A DNA stretch of 64,000 nucleotides from an uncultured bacterium (GCA_905215345.1 CAJMPR010000001.1:310001-374000); one strand, 5' to 3'; positions 35,547 to 44,287 are shown, numbered from the stretch's first letter. A program made the numbers and translations. Notes: generated from the sequence alone by a model not told the origin.

Positions 35547-36029
35547 CTATCCGAGCGGATTTTCCTCTTGTCCTTCTCCCGAACCGTCTCCGCCACTGCC
35601 TCCGTTGTTACCTCCCGAAGCCGAGGACTGTGCGCTGCGGGTAGCCACACGGGTATAGGCTACCGTCTTCGCCATATCCGTCAGCCCCTTGCCGGGACGA
35701 AAGTTGATATGCGCCTTCTTTATCATAGAAGCCGAGAAGTCTTCTTCTTTCTCCACTCCCTTACTGCTGATTCCCATTTGCAGGGAACCCAAATCGCCCA
35801 GACGGACGATGCGCCCCGCCTTCAAAGCACGCTTAGCCTCGTAGATAATACCCGCCAGAGCCGCACGCACGTCAGTCTCCGTACAGGTGGTGCGGCTTGT
35901 GATAGCCTCGCACATCTCCTCAAAATCCAACTCGCCCGACGCTTGCGCCAGGGCATAATACTTACCGGGTTCATCCTTCTTTAAAGGATTCTTACGAACC
36001 ACTACCGAATAACTCATGGATGTTGCCAT
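35547..36029 (-). CDS. HU-like DNA-binding protein with Gly-rich tail
   Basis: 160 residues. The HU/IHF-type fold of the Bacteroides class covers about 5-125 (YSVVVRKNPLKKDEPGKYYA, then VRLGDLGSLQMGISSKG, then INFRPGKGLTDMAK), followed by a disordered Ser/Gly/Asn tail (GGNNGGSGGDGSGEG). Paralogues of this type often sit beside DUF4248 genes in capsule or accessory loci, as here, where DUF4248 is divergent. Likely a nucleoid-associated or regulatory DNA-binding protein. A -7 box lies at 36108-36115. Confidence 0.88.
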   Translation of the reverse strand: MATSMSYSVVVRKNPLKKDEPGKYYALAQASGELDFEEMCEAITSRTTCTETDVRAALAGIIYEAKRALKAGRIVRLGDLGSLQMGISSKGVEKEEDFSASMIKKAHINFRPGKGLTDMAKTVAYTRVATRSAQSSASGGNNGGSGGDGSGEGQEENPLG

Positions 36030-36107
36030 AATAATTCCAGAATTAAATTGTTAATAATTAATACCGGGAAGAGAAACGGAAAACATCCCTCTGCTCCTCC
36101 CGCATTT

Positions 36108-36115
36108 CAAAGATA
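36108..36115 (-). promoter_or_regulatory. -7 box for the HU-like gene (TATCTTTG)
   Basis: A leftward TAnnTTTG with an implied leader of about 70 nucleotides. Confidence 0.55.
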
Positions 36116-36244
36116 ACACTCCTGAAATTGCCCTGAGGCGCCAATGAAGCTTTACGACGCCCGGTGAAAATTAACACAGTCAAAAGTTTTCATATCTCAC
36201 TTATTTTCAGTATATTTACTGTGTGATTTTAATAAACGACAACA

Positions 36245-36475
36245 ATGGAAGAAGAAGAAAATATTTTTATTATACGCATCTATACCAAAGCCGAGCTGGC
36301 ACATTTATATAACCCGCAACTCACCACAAAAAGCGCACTGCAAGTACTCCGCAGATGGATTCTGCATAATCAGGAGCTTCACGACCGCCTCACAAGGATA
36401 GGTTATCAAGACCGCAACCGGAGCTTCACGCCACGCCAGGTAGAAACGCTGGTTGAATTTCTGGGAGAACCGTAA
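36245..36475 (+). CDS. DUF4248 family protein
   Basis: Short protein of 76 residues. FIIRIYTKAELAHLYNP and a C-terminal helix-rich SFTPRQVETLVEFLG are the DUF4248 pattern, which looks like a small winged-helix or excisionase-like fold. Function unknown. Divergent from the HU-like gene, an arrangement recurrent in Bacteroides accessory loci. A possible promoter lies in the 36180-36230 stretch (a TATATTTA rather than a perfect -7 box). Confidence 0.85.
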   Translation: MEEEENIFIIRIYTKAELAHLYNPQLTTKSALQVLRRWILHNQELHDRLTRIGYQDRNRSFTPRQVETLVEFLGEP

Positions 36476-36529
36476 AGCGGTTGCCCCCCCGCGCCTCCCA
36501 ATCCTTTGCCGTAACACCCTGAAAGGATT

Positions 36530-36588
36530 AAAAAAGTTGGCGGAAGATTTCAAAAACAACGCTATGTTTTTAAAATCTTCCGCCAACT
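36530..36588 (-). terminator. Hairpin terminator related to the pulA terminator
   Basis: The 16-base perfect arms 36535-36550 and 36573-36588 are followed leftward by a run of five T. The GGCGG...ATTT stem and CAACGC loop match the hairpin at 31923-31972. It lies between convergent DUF4248 and the effector-like gene. Confidence 0.75.
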
Positions 36589-36732
36589 AAAAAAAAGAAC
36601 TTGGAAAAAGCCCTTCTCTCCACACATTTTTTCCAGTTACATCTTCATTTTTTTTCGTACGATTTATATCGTCAAATCATTTTTTATTTAATGTATATCC
36701 CTAAAATAATATCATTTGTTTTCTGAATCCTA

Positions 36733-37602
36733 TCAATCAATATAACCATTAGTCCGCAAGGAATCCTTATCACAGGGAATACCTCCGTTTATTGTCATCT
36801 TTCCCAATAATTTATCTGTAAAATACTCATTTAAATTATCCTTATGCTTCCAAACAGCAAGTTTCCCATCTCCAGAAGGAGCTAAATCCTTTATATCTGT
36901 ACCAGACACACTATTATTACCAGAAGATGAGCTAATTGTACATGTAGTAAGAGGTATACTATCACTAGACACGCTACATGAAAAATCCGCTTGGGGTAAT
37001 CCATCAACAATGCTTTCATTCTGGACCTCCACCGTATAATCAAGTACACTATAATTCCTCAATAATCTTTTTACCGGTTCTTCTACATAAGTGCTATGAT
37101 TGCTATTGGCATCATTAGTAATTGGGTATAGATTAAGCGCCCAGCCAGGTCCTCCCAAATCATGATTAAGCAAATGTCCTTTGATATATCTATTATATGA
37201 GGTATTACAAGTAGGATTAGGTGTCCTTACGGGAGAATCATTTTTATATATTTCATTCATCAATAAATTTTGCTTCGTATCATTAGAAGCTTCAGACCCT
37301 TGTAAAGCATCACCCTTTTCTAAATGAGCTTCCATCTTTTTACCCACCTTAGCCGTTACTGCTCCAACAGTCAGAGTACCTGGAGTGCATGTAATAGAAG
37401 AAGCTCTTTGTAAAGTTGAACTTACCAAATGATTGACACCAAGATAATTCATCCTTGGATATGTCTGCTGTTGAATTATCGAAGACAATTTAGCTTGAGT
37501 AATAGAATTTTTCCGATTATCTTTAATCTGAAATCCCCCCTTTGTTTTACATTGCAAACATCTGCATAAATCATTATCATGATGCAACTTTTGAGCTTTC
37601 AT
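36733..37602 (-). CDS. AT-rich orphan resembling injection-system or polymorphic-toxin effectors
   Basis: 289 residues, no signal peptide or membrane segment. Two features are recognisable. Near the N-terminus, FQIKDNR..SITQAKL..I followed later by LQR resembles the leader repeat (F-Q-x-x-DNR-P-x-x-x-x-Q-x-K-L) common in DUF4157/eCIS-associated proteins. In the centre, GHLLNHDLGGPG then NLYPITNDAN..H (His143, His169) resembles a nuclease-like or structural motif of polymorphic toxins. The pair CRCLQC at residues 13-18 could bind metal. Codon use is visibly more AT-rich than its neighbours, which suggests transfer. No immunity gene or injection apparatus is nearby. Function inferred only. Confidence 0.6.
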   Translation of the reverse strand: MKAQKLHHDNDLCRCLQCKTKGGFQIKDNRKNSITQAKLSSIIQQQTYPRMNYLGVNHLVSSTLQRASSITCTPGTLTVGAVTAKVGKKMEAHLEKGDALQGSEASNDTKQNLLMNEIYKNDSPVRTPNPTCNTSYNRYIKGHLLNHDLGGPGWALNLYPITNDANSNHSTYVEEPVKRLLRNYSVLDYTVEVQNESIVDGLPQADFSCSVSSDSIPLTTCTISSSSGNNSVSGTDIKDLAPSGDGKLAVWKHKDNLNEYFTDKLLGKMTINGGIPCDKDSLRTNGYID

Positions 37603-37633
37603 AATTATACTTAGTCTTAAATAATATAATTGA

Positions 37634-37641
37634 CAAATATA
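37634..37641 (-). promoter_or_regulatory. -7 box for the orphan effector-like gene (TATATTTG)
   Basis: A leftward TAnnTTTG 32 bases upstream of the start. Confidence 0.5.
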
Positions 37642-37758
37642 AAAATAAAAACAGACAGGATGAAAAACAACTTTCTAACAACGTTATTTATCGCATGAAC
37701 AACAAAAAAACACACATAAACAACAAAATAAAGTTCTTAAAAATAACCTTTACATACT

Positions 37759-38970
37759 TCAACATATTCCGATTTGCCTCTTCTTTAAATTGGGCAGGAA
37801 GCACGCCACCAATCCCAGCAGGGGCATGAAGGCACAGACGTTGTACACCGACTCTATGCCGTACTTATCGGCCATTCCTCCCAACACCGCCGAAGCGATG
37901 CCGGCAATGCCGAACGCAAAGCCAAAGAACAGCCCGGAAATCAGCCCCAACTTATTGGGAAGCAATTCCTGCGCATACAGCAGTATGGCGGGAAACGCGG
38001 ACGAAAGCATAAAGCCCACACAGAAGCTGAGTATCACCGTCCACTCAAGTCCGGCATGAGGCATCAACAAGCTGAAAGGCGCCGTTCCCACGATGGACGC
38101 CCAGATAACATATTTGCGCCCTATCTTGTCGCCAATAGGCCCGCCTACCAGCGTACCCACCGCCGTAGCCACCAGGAAGACAAACAGGAACAGTTGCGAT
38201 TGCTGGATAGTAACACCGAACTTATGTATCAGGTAGAACGTATAATAACTCGTCAGGCTCGCCATGTAGATGTACTTGGAAAAAATAAGTATCAGCAGGA
38301 TGGAAATGGCAAACACGGTCATGCGTGATGACAAAGGACGTTCCACTGCTTTCTGGGCAAGCAGCGGACGCCTCTTGATGTGGTTGAGGTACGAACGGTA
38401 CCAACGGGAAATGGGCATCATCACCAGTATGGCCGCCACAGCGACGATGACAAACAGGACGATGTGCTGCCTGCCATAAGGGGCCACCAGCAGGGCCACC
38501 AGCAATGGGCCGAGCGAACCGCCCAAATTACCCCCTACCTGAAACAGGGACTGCGCCAGTCCGCGTTTGCCGCCGGATGCCAAGAAGGTGATGCGCGACG
38601 CTTCGGGGTGCAGCACCGAGGAACCGATACCGATTATAAACACCGAGGCCAGCAACCAATACAGGTTCGTGGCAAACGCCAGGTTCAAGATACCTACCAG
38701 CGTAAAGCTCATGCCCATAGGCAGTGACCAGGGAACAGGCCTCTTGTCAAAAATCAGTCCGATAACCGGCTGGAACACGGATGCGGACATCTGATAAACC
38801 AGGGTTATCAGCCCGATTTGCGCAAAGCTCAAGGACAGGTCTTCCTTGAATAATGGATATACGGCCGTTATGACGGATTGGAGCAAATCATTGAAACAAT
38901 GCGAAACACTCAACGCTATCAGGATAGGAAAAGCTATTTTGCGGGTGGGCGGTCTTTGAGTCTGTATCAT
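37759..38970 (-). CDS. MFS efflux transporter, Fsr (fosmidomycin resistance)-like
   Basis: 403 residues with 12 predicted transmembrane segments. The N-terminal ALSVSHCFNDLLQSVITAVYP and GIGSSVLHPEASR are Fsr-family hallmarks, with LAQSLFQVGGNLGGSLGPLL at helix 5. Fsr exports fosmidomycin in E. coli; the natural substrate here is unknown. Monocistronic, with a -7 box at 38999-39006. An 879-base stretch with only repeats separates it from pheS. Confidence 0.88.
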   Translation of the reverse strand: MIQTQRPPTRKIAFPILIALSVSHCFNDLLQSVITAVYPLFKEDLSLSFAQIGLITLVYQMSASVFQPVIGLIFDKRPVPWSLPMGMSFTLVGILNLAFATNLYWLLASVFIIGIGSSVLHPEASRITFLASGGKRGLAQSLFQVGGNLGGSLGPLLVALLVAPYGRQHIVLFVIVAVAAILVMMPISRWYRSYLNHIKRRPLLAQKAVERPLSSRMTVFAISILLILIFSKYIYMASLTSYYTFYLIHKFGVTIQQSQLFLFVFLVATAVGTLVGGPIGDKIGRKYVIWASIVGTAPFSLLMPHAGLEWTVILSFCVGFMLSSAFPAILLYAQELLPNKLGLISGLFFGFAFGIAGIASAVLGGMADKYGIESVYNVCAFMPLLGLVACFLPNLKKRQIGIC

Positions 38971-38998
38971 GCTGTAAGCGGTTTATCAAAATCGGGTG

Positions 38999-39006
38999 CA
39001 AAGGTA
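38999..39006 (-). promoter_or_regulatory. -7 box for the Fsr-like gene (TACCTTTG)
   Basis: A leftward TAnnTTTG 29 bases upstream of the start codon. Confidence 0.55.
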
Positions 39007-39536
39007 CATATTTTTTTTAACCCCTCACTCCCCGGAAGGGGAAGATTGATAGTCCGTAATATCAATAGAGCCTCCATCTTCCACTTTAAGAGAAGGAGGG
39101 GACATATCTTTTCCTCCTAACTATTATTATAGTCTGGGTACAATATAAACTTTTGTTCGTTCCATTAAATAGTTCATTTCTGTAAGGTTATGAGCTAAAA
39201 CTTGCGCCATCTTTGTTGAATCTTTTCTTAAAGATACGGTCTATTGGTAAATATTTGATTATCAATCGTCTATGAGATGACCCAGAAACTCACTGGCAAT
39301 CGAGGCGAATGTCACTGGCAATCAGGGCGAAAGTCACTGGCAATCCACCCGATAGCCAGTGACATTTATAGAGAGCTAATATTTGTCGTATTGTATTGAA
39401 TAAAATGAAGAATTCCGCGCCTAAAAATATATCCATTACTTATGGTTTTAAACTAAATAGGAATTTAATTCATTTCTGTACGATTATACGTCAACTCACT
39501 CATTATATTAGTTTCAATCCCCGTTATCCCACCTGC
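39007..39536. other. Gene-free stretch with repeats
   Basis: No gene is supported here. It contains the 22-base tandem array at 39291-39365 and AT-rich flanks. Short open frames lack ribosome sites and family resemblance. Confidence 0.5.
39291..39365. repeat. Three 22-base tandem units closed by an inverted copy
   Basis: Units at 39291-39312, 39313-39334 and 39335-39356 share CACTGGCAATC and vary in the rest. The last is followed by GCCAGTGAC, which pairs with GTCACTGGC at the start of the third unit (9-base perfect stem). It has the same 22-base period and tandem-then-inverted layout as 14599-14667, but different sequence. Confidence 0.8.
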
Positions 39537-39815
39537 GTTTGTGTTGCGCCCTCCGGCCTCACTGTAGGGGCGTAAGCGCAGGTAGTGGCAGAAGAGGTTT
39601 AAGGGGCGTTTGTCCGAGCGAAGCGAGTTTTCGCCCCGTCCTCTTCTGCCACTACCGGAGTAGCCCCGGAAGTGCAGCCTTGATGCTTTCTTTGGTATCT
39701 TTCTTTCGTATCAAGACGAAAGAAAGTACTCCCCCTGCATCAAGGCACAAGAAAGTACAAAATAATATATAGCGATTAGCGGCAAAACAATGATAAAATT
39801 GTATCTTTGCACCGT
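39537..39815 (+). repeat. Promoter-bearing structured repeat, copy 2
   Basis: Inverted match to 31107-31358, with one extra segment of about 29 bases bounded by GAAAGTAC duplications (about 39727-39755). It carries the same nested palindromes and ends in the pheS promoter. Confidence 0.85.
39802..39809 (+). promoter_or_regulatory. -7 box for pheS (TATCTTTG)
   Basis: A rightward TAnnTTTG 41 bases before the chosen pheS start. The flanking sequence is shared with the ABC ATPase promoter. Confidence 0.7.
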
Positions 39816-39849
39816 TTTATGCATTTGGAGAATAAATAATAACAACGAT

Positions 39850-40869
39850 ATGATAGCTAAAATCAACCAGCTTCTGCAAGAAGTGGAAGCACTGAAAGCC
39901 GCTAACGCCGAGGAACTGGAAGCACTCCGCATCAAGTACCTCAGCAAGAAAGGAGCCATTAACGACCTGATGGCCGATTTTCGTAATGTAGCCGCCGACC
40001 AGAAGAAAGAAGTCGGCATGCGCCTGAACGAACTTAAAAACAAAGCGCAGGAAAAGATTGCCGCCCTGAAAGAGCAATTTGAAAGCCAGGACAACGGTTG
40101 CGACGACCTCGACCTCACCCGTTCGGCTTACCCCGTGAAACTGGGTACGCGCCATCCGCTCAGCATCGTAAAGAACGAAATTATCGACATATTCGCCCGT
40201 ATGGGTTTCAGCATTGCCGAAGGTCCGGAGATTGAGGACGACTGGCATGTATTCTCTGCATTGAACTTTGCCGAAGACCATCCGGCACGTGACATGCAGG
40301 ACACATTCTTTATCGAAGCGCATCCGGATGTAGTGCTGCGTACGCATACTTCTTCCGTACAAACCCGCGTCATGGAGACGTCACAACCTCCTGTCCGCAT
40401 CATCTGTCCGGGACGTGTATACCGCAACGAAGCCATCAGCTACCGCGCGCACTGTTTCTTTCACCAGGTAGAGGCTTTGTATATAGATAAGGACGTATCT
40501 TTCACCGATTTGAAACAGGCATTGCTGCTATTCGCCAAAGAGATGTTCGGCGCTGACACTAAAATCCGTCTGCGTCCGTCGTACTTCCCGTTCACGGAGC
40601 CGAGCGCCGAAATGGACATCAGTTGTAACATTTGCGGCGGTAAGGGTTGCCCCTTCTGCAAGCATACCGGTTGGGTGGAAATCCTGGGTTGCGGTATGGT
40701 TGACCCTAACGTATTGGAAAGCAACGGAATCGACAGCAAGGTATATAGCGGATACGCCCTCGGTATGGGTATCGAGCGTATCACGAACCTGAAATACCAG
40801 GTAAAAGACCTCCGTATGTTCTCCGAAAACGATACGCGTTTCCTGAAGGAATTCGAGAGCGCATATTAA
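39850..40869 (+). CDS. pheS: Phenylalanine-tRNA ligase alpha subunit
   Basis: 339 residues from ATG at 39850 (MIAKINQLLQEVEALKA). The longer frame from 39790 would begin before the -7 box, so it is rejected. An N-terminal coiled coil (about 1-85) precedes the class II synthetase core: HPLSIVKNEI, motif 2 region FHQVEALYIDKDVSF, and motif 3 GYALGMGIERI. A Cys-rich insert CNICGGKGCPFCKHTGW at about 257-273 is a zinc-finger-like feature seen in Bacteroidetes PheS. It charges tRNA-Phe together with PheT, which is not nearby. Confidence 0.96.
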   Translation: MIAKINQLLQEVEALKAANAEELEALRIKYLSKKGAINDLMADFRNVAADQKKEVGMRLNELKNKAQEKIAALKEQFESQDNGCDDLDLTRSAYPVKLGTRHPLSIVKNEIIDIFARMGFSIAEGPEIEDDWHVFSALNFAEDHPARDMQDTFFIEAHPDVVLRTHTSSVQTRVMETSQPPVRIICPGRVYRNEAISYRAHCFFHQVEALYIDKDVSFTDLKQALLLFAKEMFGADTKIRLRPSYFPFTEPSAEMDISCNICGGKGCPFCKHTGWVEILGCGMVDPNVLESNGIDSKVYSGYALGMGIERITNLKYQVKDLRMFSENDTRFLKEFESAY

Positions 40870-40872
40870 TAA

Positions 40873-40954
40873 TAGTGATTAGTGGTTAGTGATTAGTGGG
40901 CTGCGCAATGATGTTGCAAGGTACTAACCACTAATCACTAACCACTAATCACTA
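40873..40954. repeat. 27-base perfect simple-sequence hairpin after pheS
   Basis: Arms 40873-40899 and 40928-40954 pair without mismatch. They are made of TAGTGATTAGTGGT-type units. The hairpin fills the 103-base gap between pheS and the MFS gene. Related in style to 4378-4484. Confidence 0.85.
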
Positions 40955-40972
40955 ATCACTAAATAGGCGGCC

Positions 40973-42172
40973 ATGGCAAAAGACAGATTAATCACCCCCA
41001 GCTATTGCTTTATCCTTACAGCCAACTTCCTGCTGTACTTCGGCTTCTGGCTGCTGATACCGGTGCTTCCTTTCTATTTGTCCGAGGTATTCAATGCCGG
41101 TAACTCAACAATCGGCATTATTCTTTCCTGTTATACGGTGGCGGCATTGTGCATCCGTCCTTTCTCCGGATATTTTCTGGACAGCTTTGCCCGTAAACCC
41201 CTCTATCTGCTGGCATACTTCATCTTTATGACGATGTTTGCCGGATATATCATTGCAAGCTCGTTGACGCTGTTTATCTTGTTCCGTATTATACATGGCG
41301 TATCTTTCGGCATGGTGACCGTAGGAGGCAATACGGTGGTTATCGACATTATGCCTTCGTCGCGGCGCGGAGAAGGCCTGGGCTACTACGGACTGTCCAA
41401 CAATATCGCTATGGCGGTGGGTCCGATGTCGGGACTCTTCCTGCACGATGCCGGCATGAGCTATACCACCATCTTCTGCTGTTCGCTGGGTTCCTGCATC
41501 GCCGGGTTCCTTTGCGCTTCCCTGGTGAAGACGCCCTACAAGCCACCGGTAAAACGGGAACCGATTTCTCTCGACCGCTTCATTCTCCTGAAAGGTATTC
41601 CGGCGGGTATCAGTCTGCTGCTGCTGTCCATCCCTTATGGAATGACAACGAACTATGTAGCGATGTACGCCAAAGAAGTGGGCATCAACGCCACTACGGG
41701 ATTCTTCTTTACCTTTATGGCGGTGGGCATGGCTATCTCCCGCATCTTTTCGGGAAAAATCGTTGACAAGGGGAAAATAACACAGGTCATTTCGGCAGGG
41801 CTTTATATCGTGGTATTCAGCTTCTTCCTGCTTTCGGCCTGCGTATATATCATCCGCTGGGATGTGATGATGTGCAATATCATCTTCTTTGCCGTGGCGT
41901 TGCTGCTGGGCATCGGTTTCGGCATTATGTTTCCGGCGTACAACACCCTGTTCGTCAACCTCGCCCCCAACAGCCAACGCGGTACGGCCACTTCCACTTA
42001 CCTCACTTCGTGGGACGTGGGCATCGGTATCGGTATGCTTGCGGGCGGATACATTGCGGAAGTCAGCACTTTTGACAAAGCCTATTTATTCGGAGCTTGC
42101 CTCACCATCGTTTCGATGCTTTATTTCAACGGCAAAGTAGCTCCTCATTATCATAAAAACAAACTGCGATGA
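40973..42172 (+). CDS. MFS transporter (drug/sugar efflux type)
   Basis: 399 residues with 12 predicted transmembrane helices. The helix 2-3 loop reads GYFLDSFARKPLYL, the MFS motif A position, and helix 5 has YYGLSNNIAMAVGPMSGLFL (motif C-like). Substrate unknown. Its TGA overlaps the ATG of nth in an ATGA, so the two are translationally coupled, although no functional link is obvious. The start at 40973 follows the long hairpin. Confidence 0.88.
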   Translation: MAKDRLITPSYCFILTANFLLYFGFWLLIPVLPFYLSEVFNAGNSTIGIILSCYTVAALCIRPFSGYFLDSFARKPLYLLAYFIFMTMFAGYIIASSLTLFILFRIIHGVSFGMVTVGGNTVVIDIMPSSRRGEGLGYYGLSNNIAMAVGPMSGLFLHDAGMSYTTIFCCSLGSCIAGFLCASLVKTPYKPPVKREPISLDRFILLKGIPAGISLLLLSIPYGMTTNYVAMYAKEVGINATTGFFFTFMAVGMAISRIFSGKIVDKGKITQVISAGLYIVVFSFFLLSACVYIIRWDVMMCNIIFFAVALLLGIGFGIMFPAYNTLFVNLAPNSQRGTATSTYLTSWDVGIGIGMLAGGYIAEVSTFDKAYLFGACLTIVSMLYFNGKVAPHYHKNKLR

Positions 42173-42873
42173 GAAAGAAAGAACGTTACGAGAAAATTCT
42201 CGCCTGGTTCAGAGAGAACCGTCCGGTGGCCGAAACCGAATTACATTACGGCGATCCGTTCGAACTGCTGATAGCGGTTATCCTTTCCGCCCAATGCACG
42301 GACAAACGGGTGAACATGATTACGCCCGCCCTCTACCGGGACTTCCCTACTCCCGAAGCTCTTGCCGCCACCACGCCCGAAGTGGTTTACGAATACATCC
42401 GCAGCGTGTCCTACCCCAATAACAAAGCAAAGCATCTTGTGGGCATGGCAAGGATGCTGGTAAAGGACTTCGGCAGCCAAGTGCCCGACACGCTGGAAGA
42501 ACTTGTCAAGCTGCCCGGAGTGGGACGCAAGACGGCCAACGTGATACAGTCCGTCGTCTTCAACAAGGCAGCCATGGCGGTAGATACACACGTGTTCCGC
42601 GTGAGCCACCGTCTGGGACTGGTGTCCGACAAATGTACCACGCCTTTCAGTGTAGAGAAAGAGTTGGTGAAACAGATACCCGAAGCCGATATACCCATCG
42701 CCCATCATTGGCTCATCCTTCACGGACGCTACGTATGCCAAGCCCGTACGCCTCAATGTGATAACTGTGGTTTGCAATTGATGTGCAAATACTACTGCCA
42801 GAAATACAAGGTGACGGAGGAGGAAGGAGACAAGGGAACGAGGAGACAAGGGAATGAGGAGACGAGGAGATGA
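42169..42873 (+). CDS. nth: Endonuclease III
   Basis: DNA glycosylase/AP lyase of 234 residues for oxidised pyrimidines. The helix-hairpin-helix LPGVGRKTANV supplies the catalytic Lys, and VDTHVFRVSHRL the catalytic Asp. The [4Fe-4S] motif C-x6-C-x2-C-x5-C is intact (from CQARTPQC). The last about 20 residues (EEEGDKGTRRQGNEETRR) go beyond the family end and are encoded by a 16-base purine-rich tandem repeat. Confidence 0.95.
   Translation: MRKKERYEKILAWFRENRPVAETELHYGDPFELLIAVILSAQCTDKRVNMITPALYRDFPTPEALAATTPEVVYEYIRSVSYPNNKAKHLVGMARMLVKDFGSQVPDTLEELVKLPGVGRKTANVIQSVVFNKAAMAVDTHVFRVSHRLGLVSDKCTTPFSVEKELVKQIPEADIPIAHHWLILHGRYVCQARTPQCDNCGLQLMCKYYCQKYKVTEEEGDKGTRRQGNEETRR
42822..42872 (+). 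repeat. 16-base purine-rich tandem repeat in the nth 3' end
   Basis: About three units of an AGGAGACAAGGGAAYG pattern, the last shortened. They encode the polar C-terminal tail of Nth and run into its stop codon. Confidence 0.75.
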
Positions 42874-42955
42874 AGTATTCCCCTGGTAAACTCGTCAACT
42901 GCAACCTTGTCAACTAAAAAACAACAAATTCATAGCGAAAAAAAGAAATAAATAG

Positions 42956-42963
42956 TAACTTTG
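42956..42963 (+). promoter_or_regulatory. -7 box for pgk (TAACTTTG)
   Basis: A rightward TAnnTTTG 48 bases before the pgk start. Confidence 0.65.
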
Positions 42964-43010
42964 CGTCCACAAAAGAAATTTAGTAACACTTTTAAATAAT
43001 ATAGAATATT

Positions 43011-44267
43011 ATGACAATTGATCAATTTAACTTTGCCGGAAAAAAGGCATTCGTTCGCGTGGACTTCAATGTGCCCCTGGACGAAAACTTTAACATCACA
43101 GATGATACCCGTATGCGTGCCGCTCTTCCTACGCTGAAGAAGATTTTGGCTGACGGCGGTAGTATAATTATCGGTTCTCACCTCGGTCGTCCGAAAGGCC
43201 CGGCTGACAAGTTCTCTTTGAAGCACATCCTGAAACATCTGTCGGATTTGCTGGGTGTTGAAGTACAATTTGCTAACGACTGTATGGGCGAAGAAGCCGC
43301 TGTTAAAGCTGCTGCTCTGCAACCGGGTGAAGTGCTGTTGCTCGAAAACCTTCGTTTCTATGCTGAAGAAGAAGGCAAACCCCGCGGTTTGGCCGAAGAT
43401 GCAACAGACGAAGAAAAAGCCGCTGCCAAGAAAGCCGTTAAGGAAAGCCAGAAAGAATTTACCAAGAAATTGGCTTCTTACGCTGACTGCTACGTAAACG
43501 ACGCATTCGGTACCGCTCACCGTGCACACGCTTCTACAGCATTGATCGCAAAATACTTCGACAAGGACAGCAAGATGTTCGGTTACCTGATGGAAAAAGA
43601 AGTGAAAGCTGTTGACAAGGTGTTGAATGACATCAAACGTCCGTTCACTGCTATCATGGGTGGCTCTAAGGTTTCTTCCAAAATCGAAATCATTGAAAAC
43701 CTGCTGGACAAGGTAGACAACCTGATTATTGCCGGCGGTATGACTTATACTTTCACCAAGGCTATGGGTGGCAAGATCGGTATCTCTATCTGCGAAGATG
43801 ATAAAATGGATCTGGCTCTCGACCTGATGAAGAAAGCAAAAGAAAAAGGCGTAAACCTTGTATTGGCTGTTGACGCTAAGATAGCCGACGCTTTCTCTAA
43901 CGACGCCAACACCAAGTTCTGTGCAGTTGACGAAATTCCTGATGGATGGGAAGGTCTGGACATCGGTCCTAAGACTGAAGAACTCTTCGCTGAAGTTATC
44001 AAGAACTCCAAGACTATCCTTTGGAACGGTCCTACGGGTGTATTCGAATTCGAGAACTTCACTCACGGCTCACGTGCAGTAGGCGAAGCTATCGTTGAGG
44101 CTACCAAGAACGGCGCTTTCTCACTTGTAGGCGGTGGCGACTCTGTAGCTTGTGTCAACAAGTTCGGCCTGGCTGACGGCGTTTCTTACGTTTCAACAGG
44201 TGGTGGCGCATTGCTCGAAGCAATCGAAGGAAAAGTTCTTCCGGGTATCGCTGCTATCAACGAATAA
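43011..44267 (+). CDS. pgk: Phosphoglycerate kinase
   Basis: Glycolytic kinase of 418 residues converting 1,3-bisphosphoglycerate and ADP to 3-phosphoglycerate and ATP. VRVDFNVPLD opens the N-domain, SHLGRPKGPADK holds substrate-binding residues, and the nucleotide part has AIMGGSKVSSKIEI, GPTGVFEFENF and GGGDSVACVNKFG. Length and motif order are normal. The codon choice looks strongly biased, as for a highly expressed gene. Own promoter upstream and terminator downstream. Confidence 0.97.
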   Translation: MTIDQFNFAGKKAFVRVDFNVPLDENFNITDDTRMRAALPTLKKILADGGSIIIGSHLGRPKGPADKFSLKHILKHLSDLLGVEVQFANDCMGEEAAVKAAALQPGEVLLLENLRFYAEEEGKPRGLAEDATDEEKAAAKKAVKESQKEFTKKLASYADCYVNDAFGTAHRAHASTALIAKYFDKDSKMFGYLMEKEVKAVDKVLNDIKRPFTAIMGGSKVSSKIEIIENLLDKVDNLIIAGGMTYTFTKAMGGKIGISICEDDKMDLALDLMKKAKEKGVNLVLAVDAKIADAFSNDANTKFCAVDEIPDGWEGLDIGPKTEELFAEVIKNSKTILWNGPTGVFEFENFTHGSRAVGEAIVEATKNGAFSLVGGGDSVACVNKFGLADGVSYVSTGGGALLEAIEGKVLPGIAAINE

Positions 44268-44287
44268 TCAAATCACATTTATACAGA

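Noticed and set aside
39291..39365. Possible CRISPR array
   Set aside because: Units are 22 bases with a shared part of only about 11 and no true spacers. Only three units and no cas genes nearby.
41105..41977. 290-codon minus-strand frame across the MFS gene
   Set aside because: Antisense shadow of a well-supported transporter. Its translation is rich in His/Gln/Arg with no domain.
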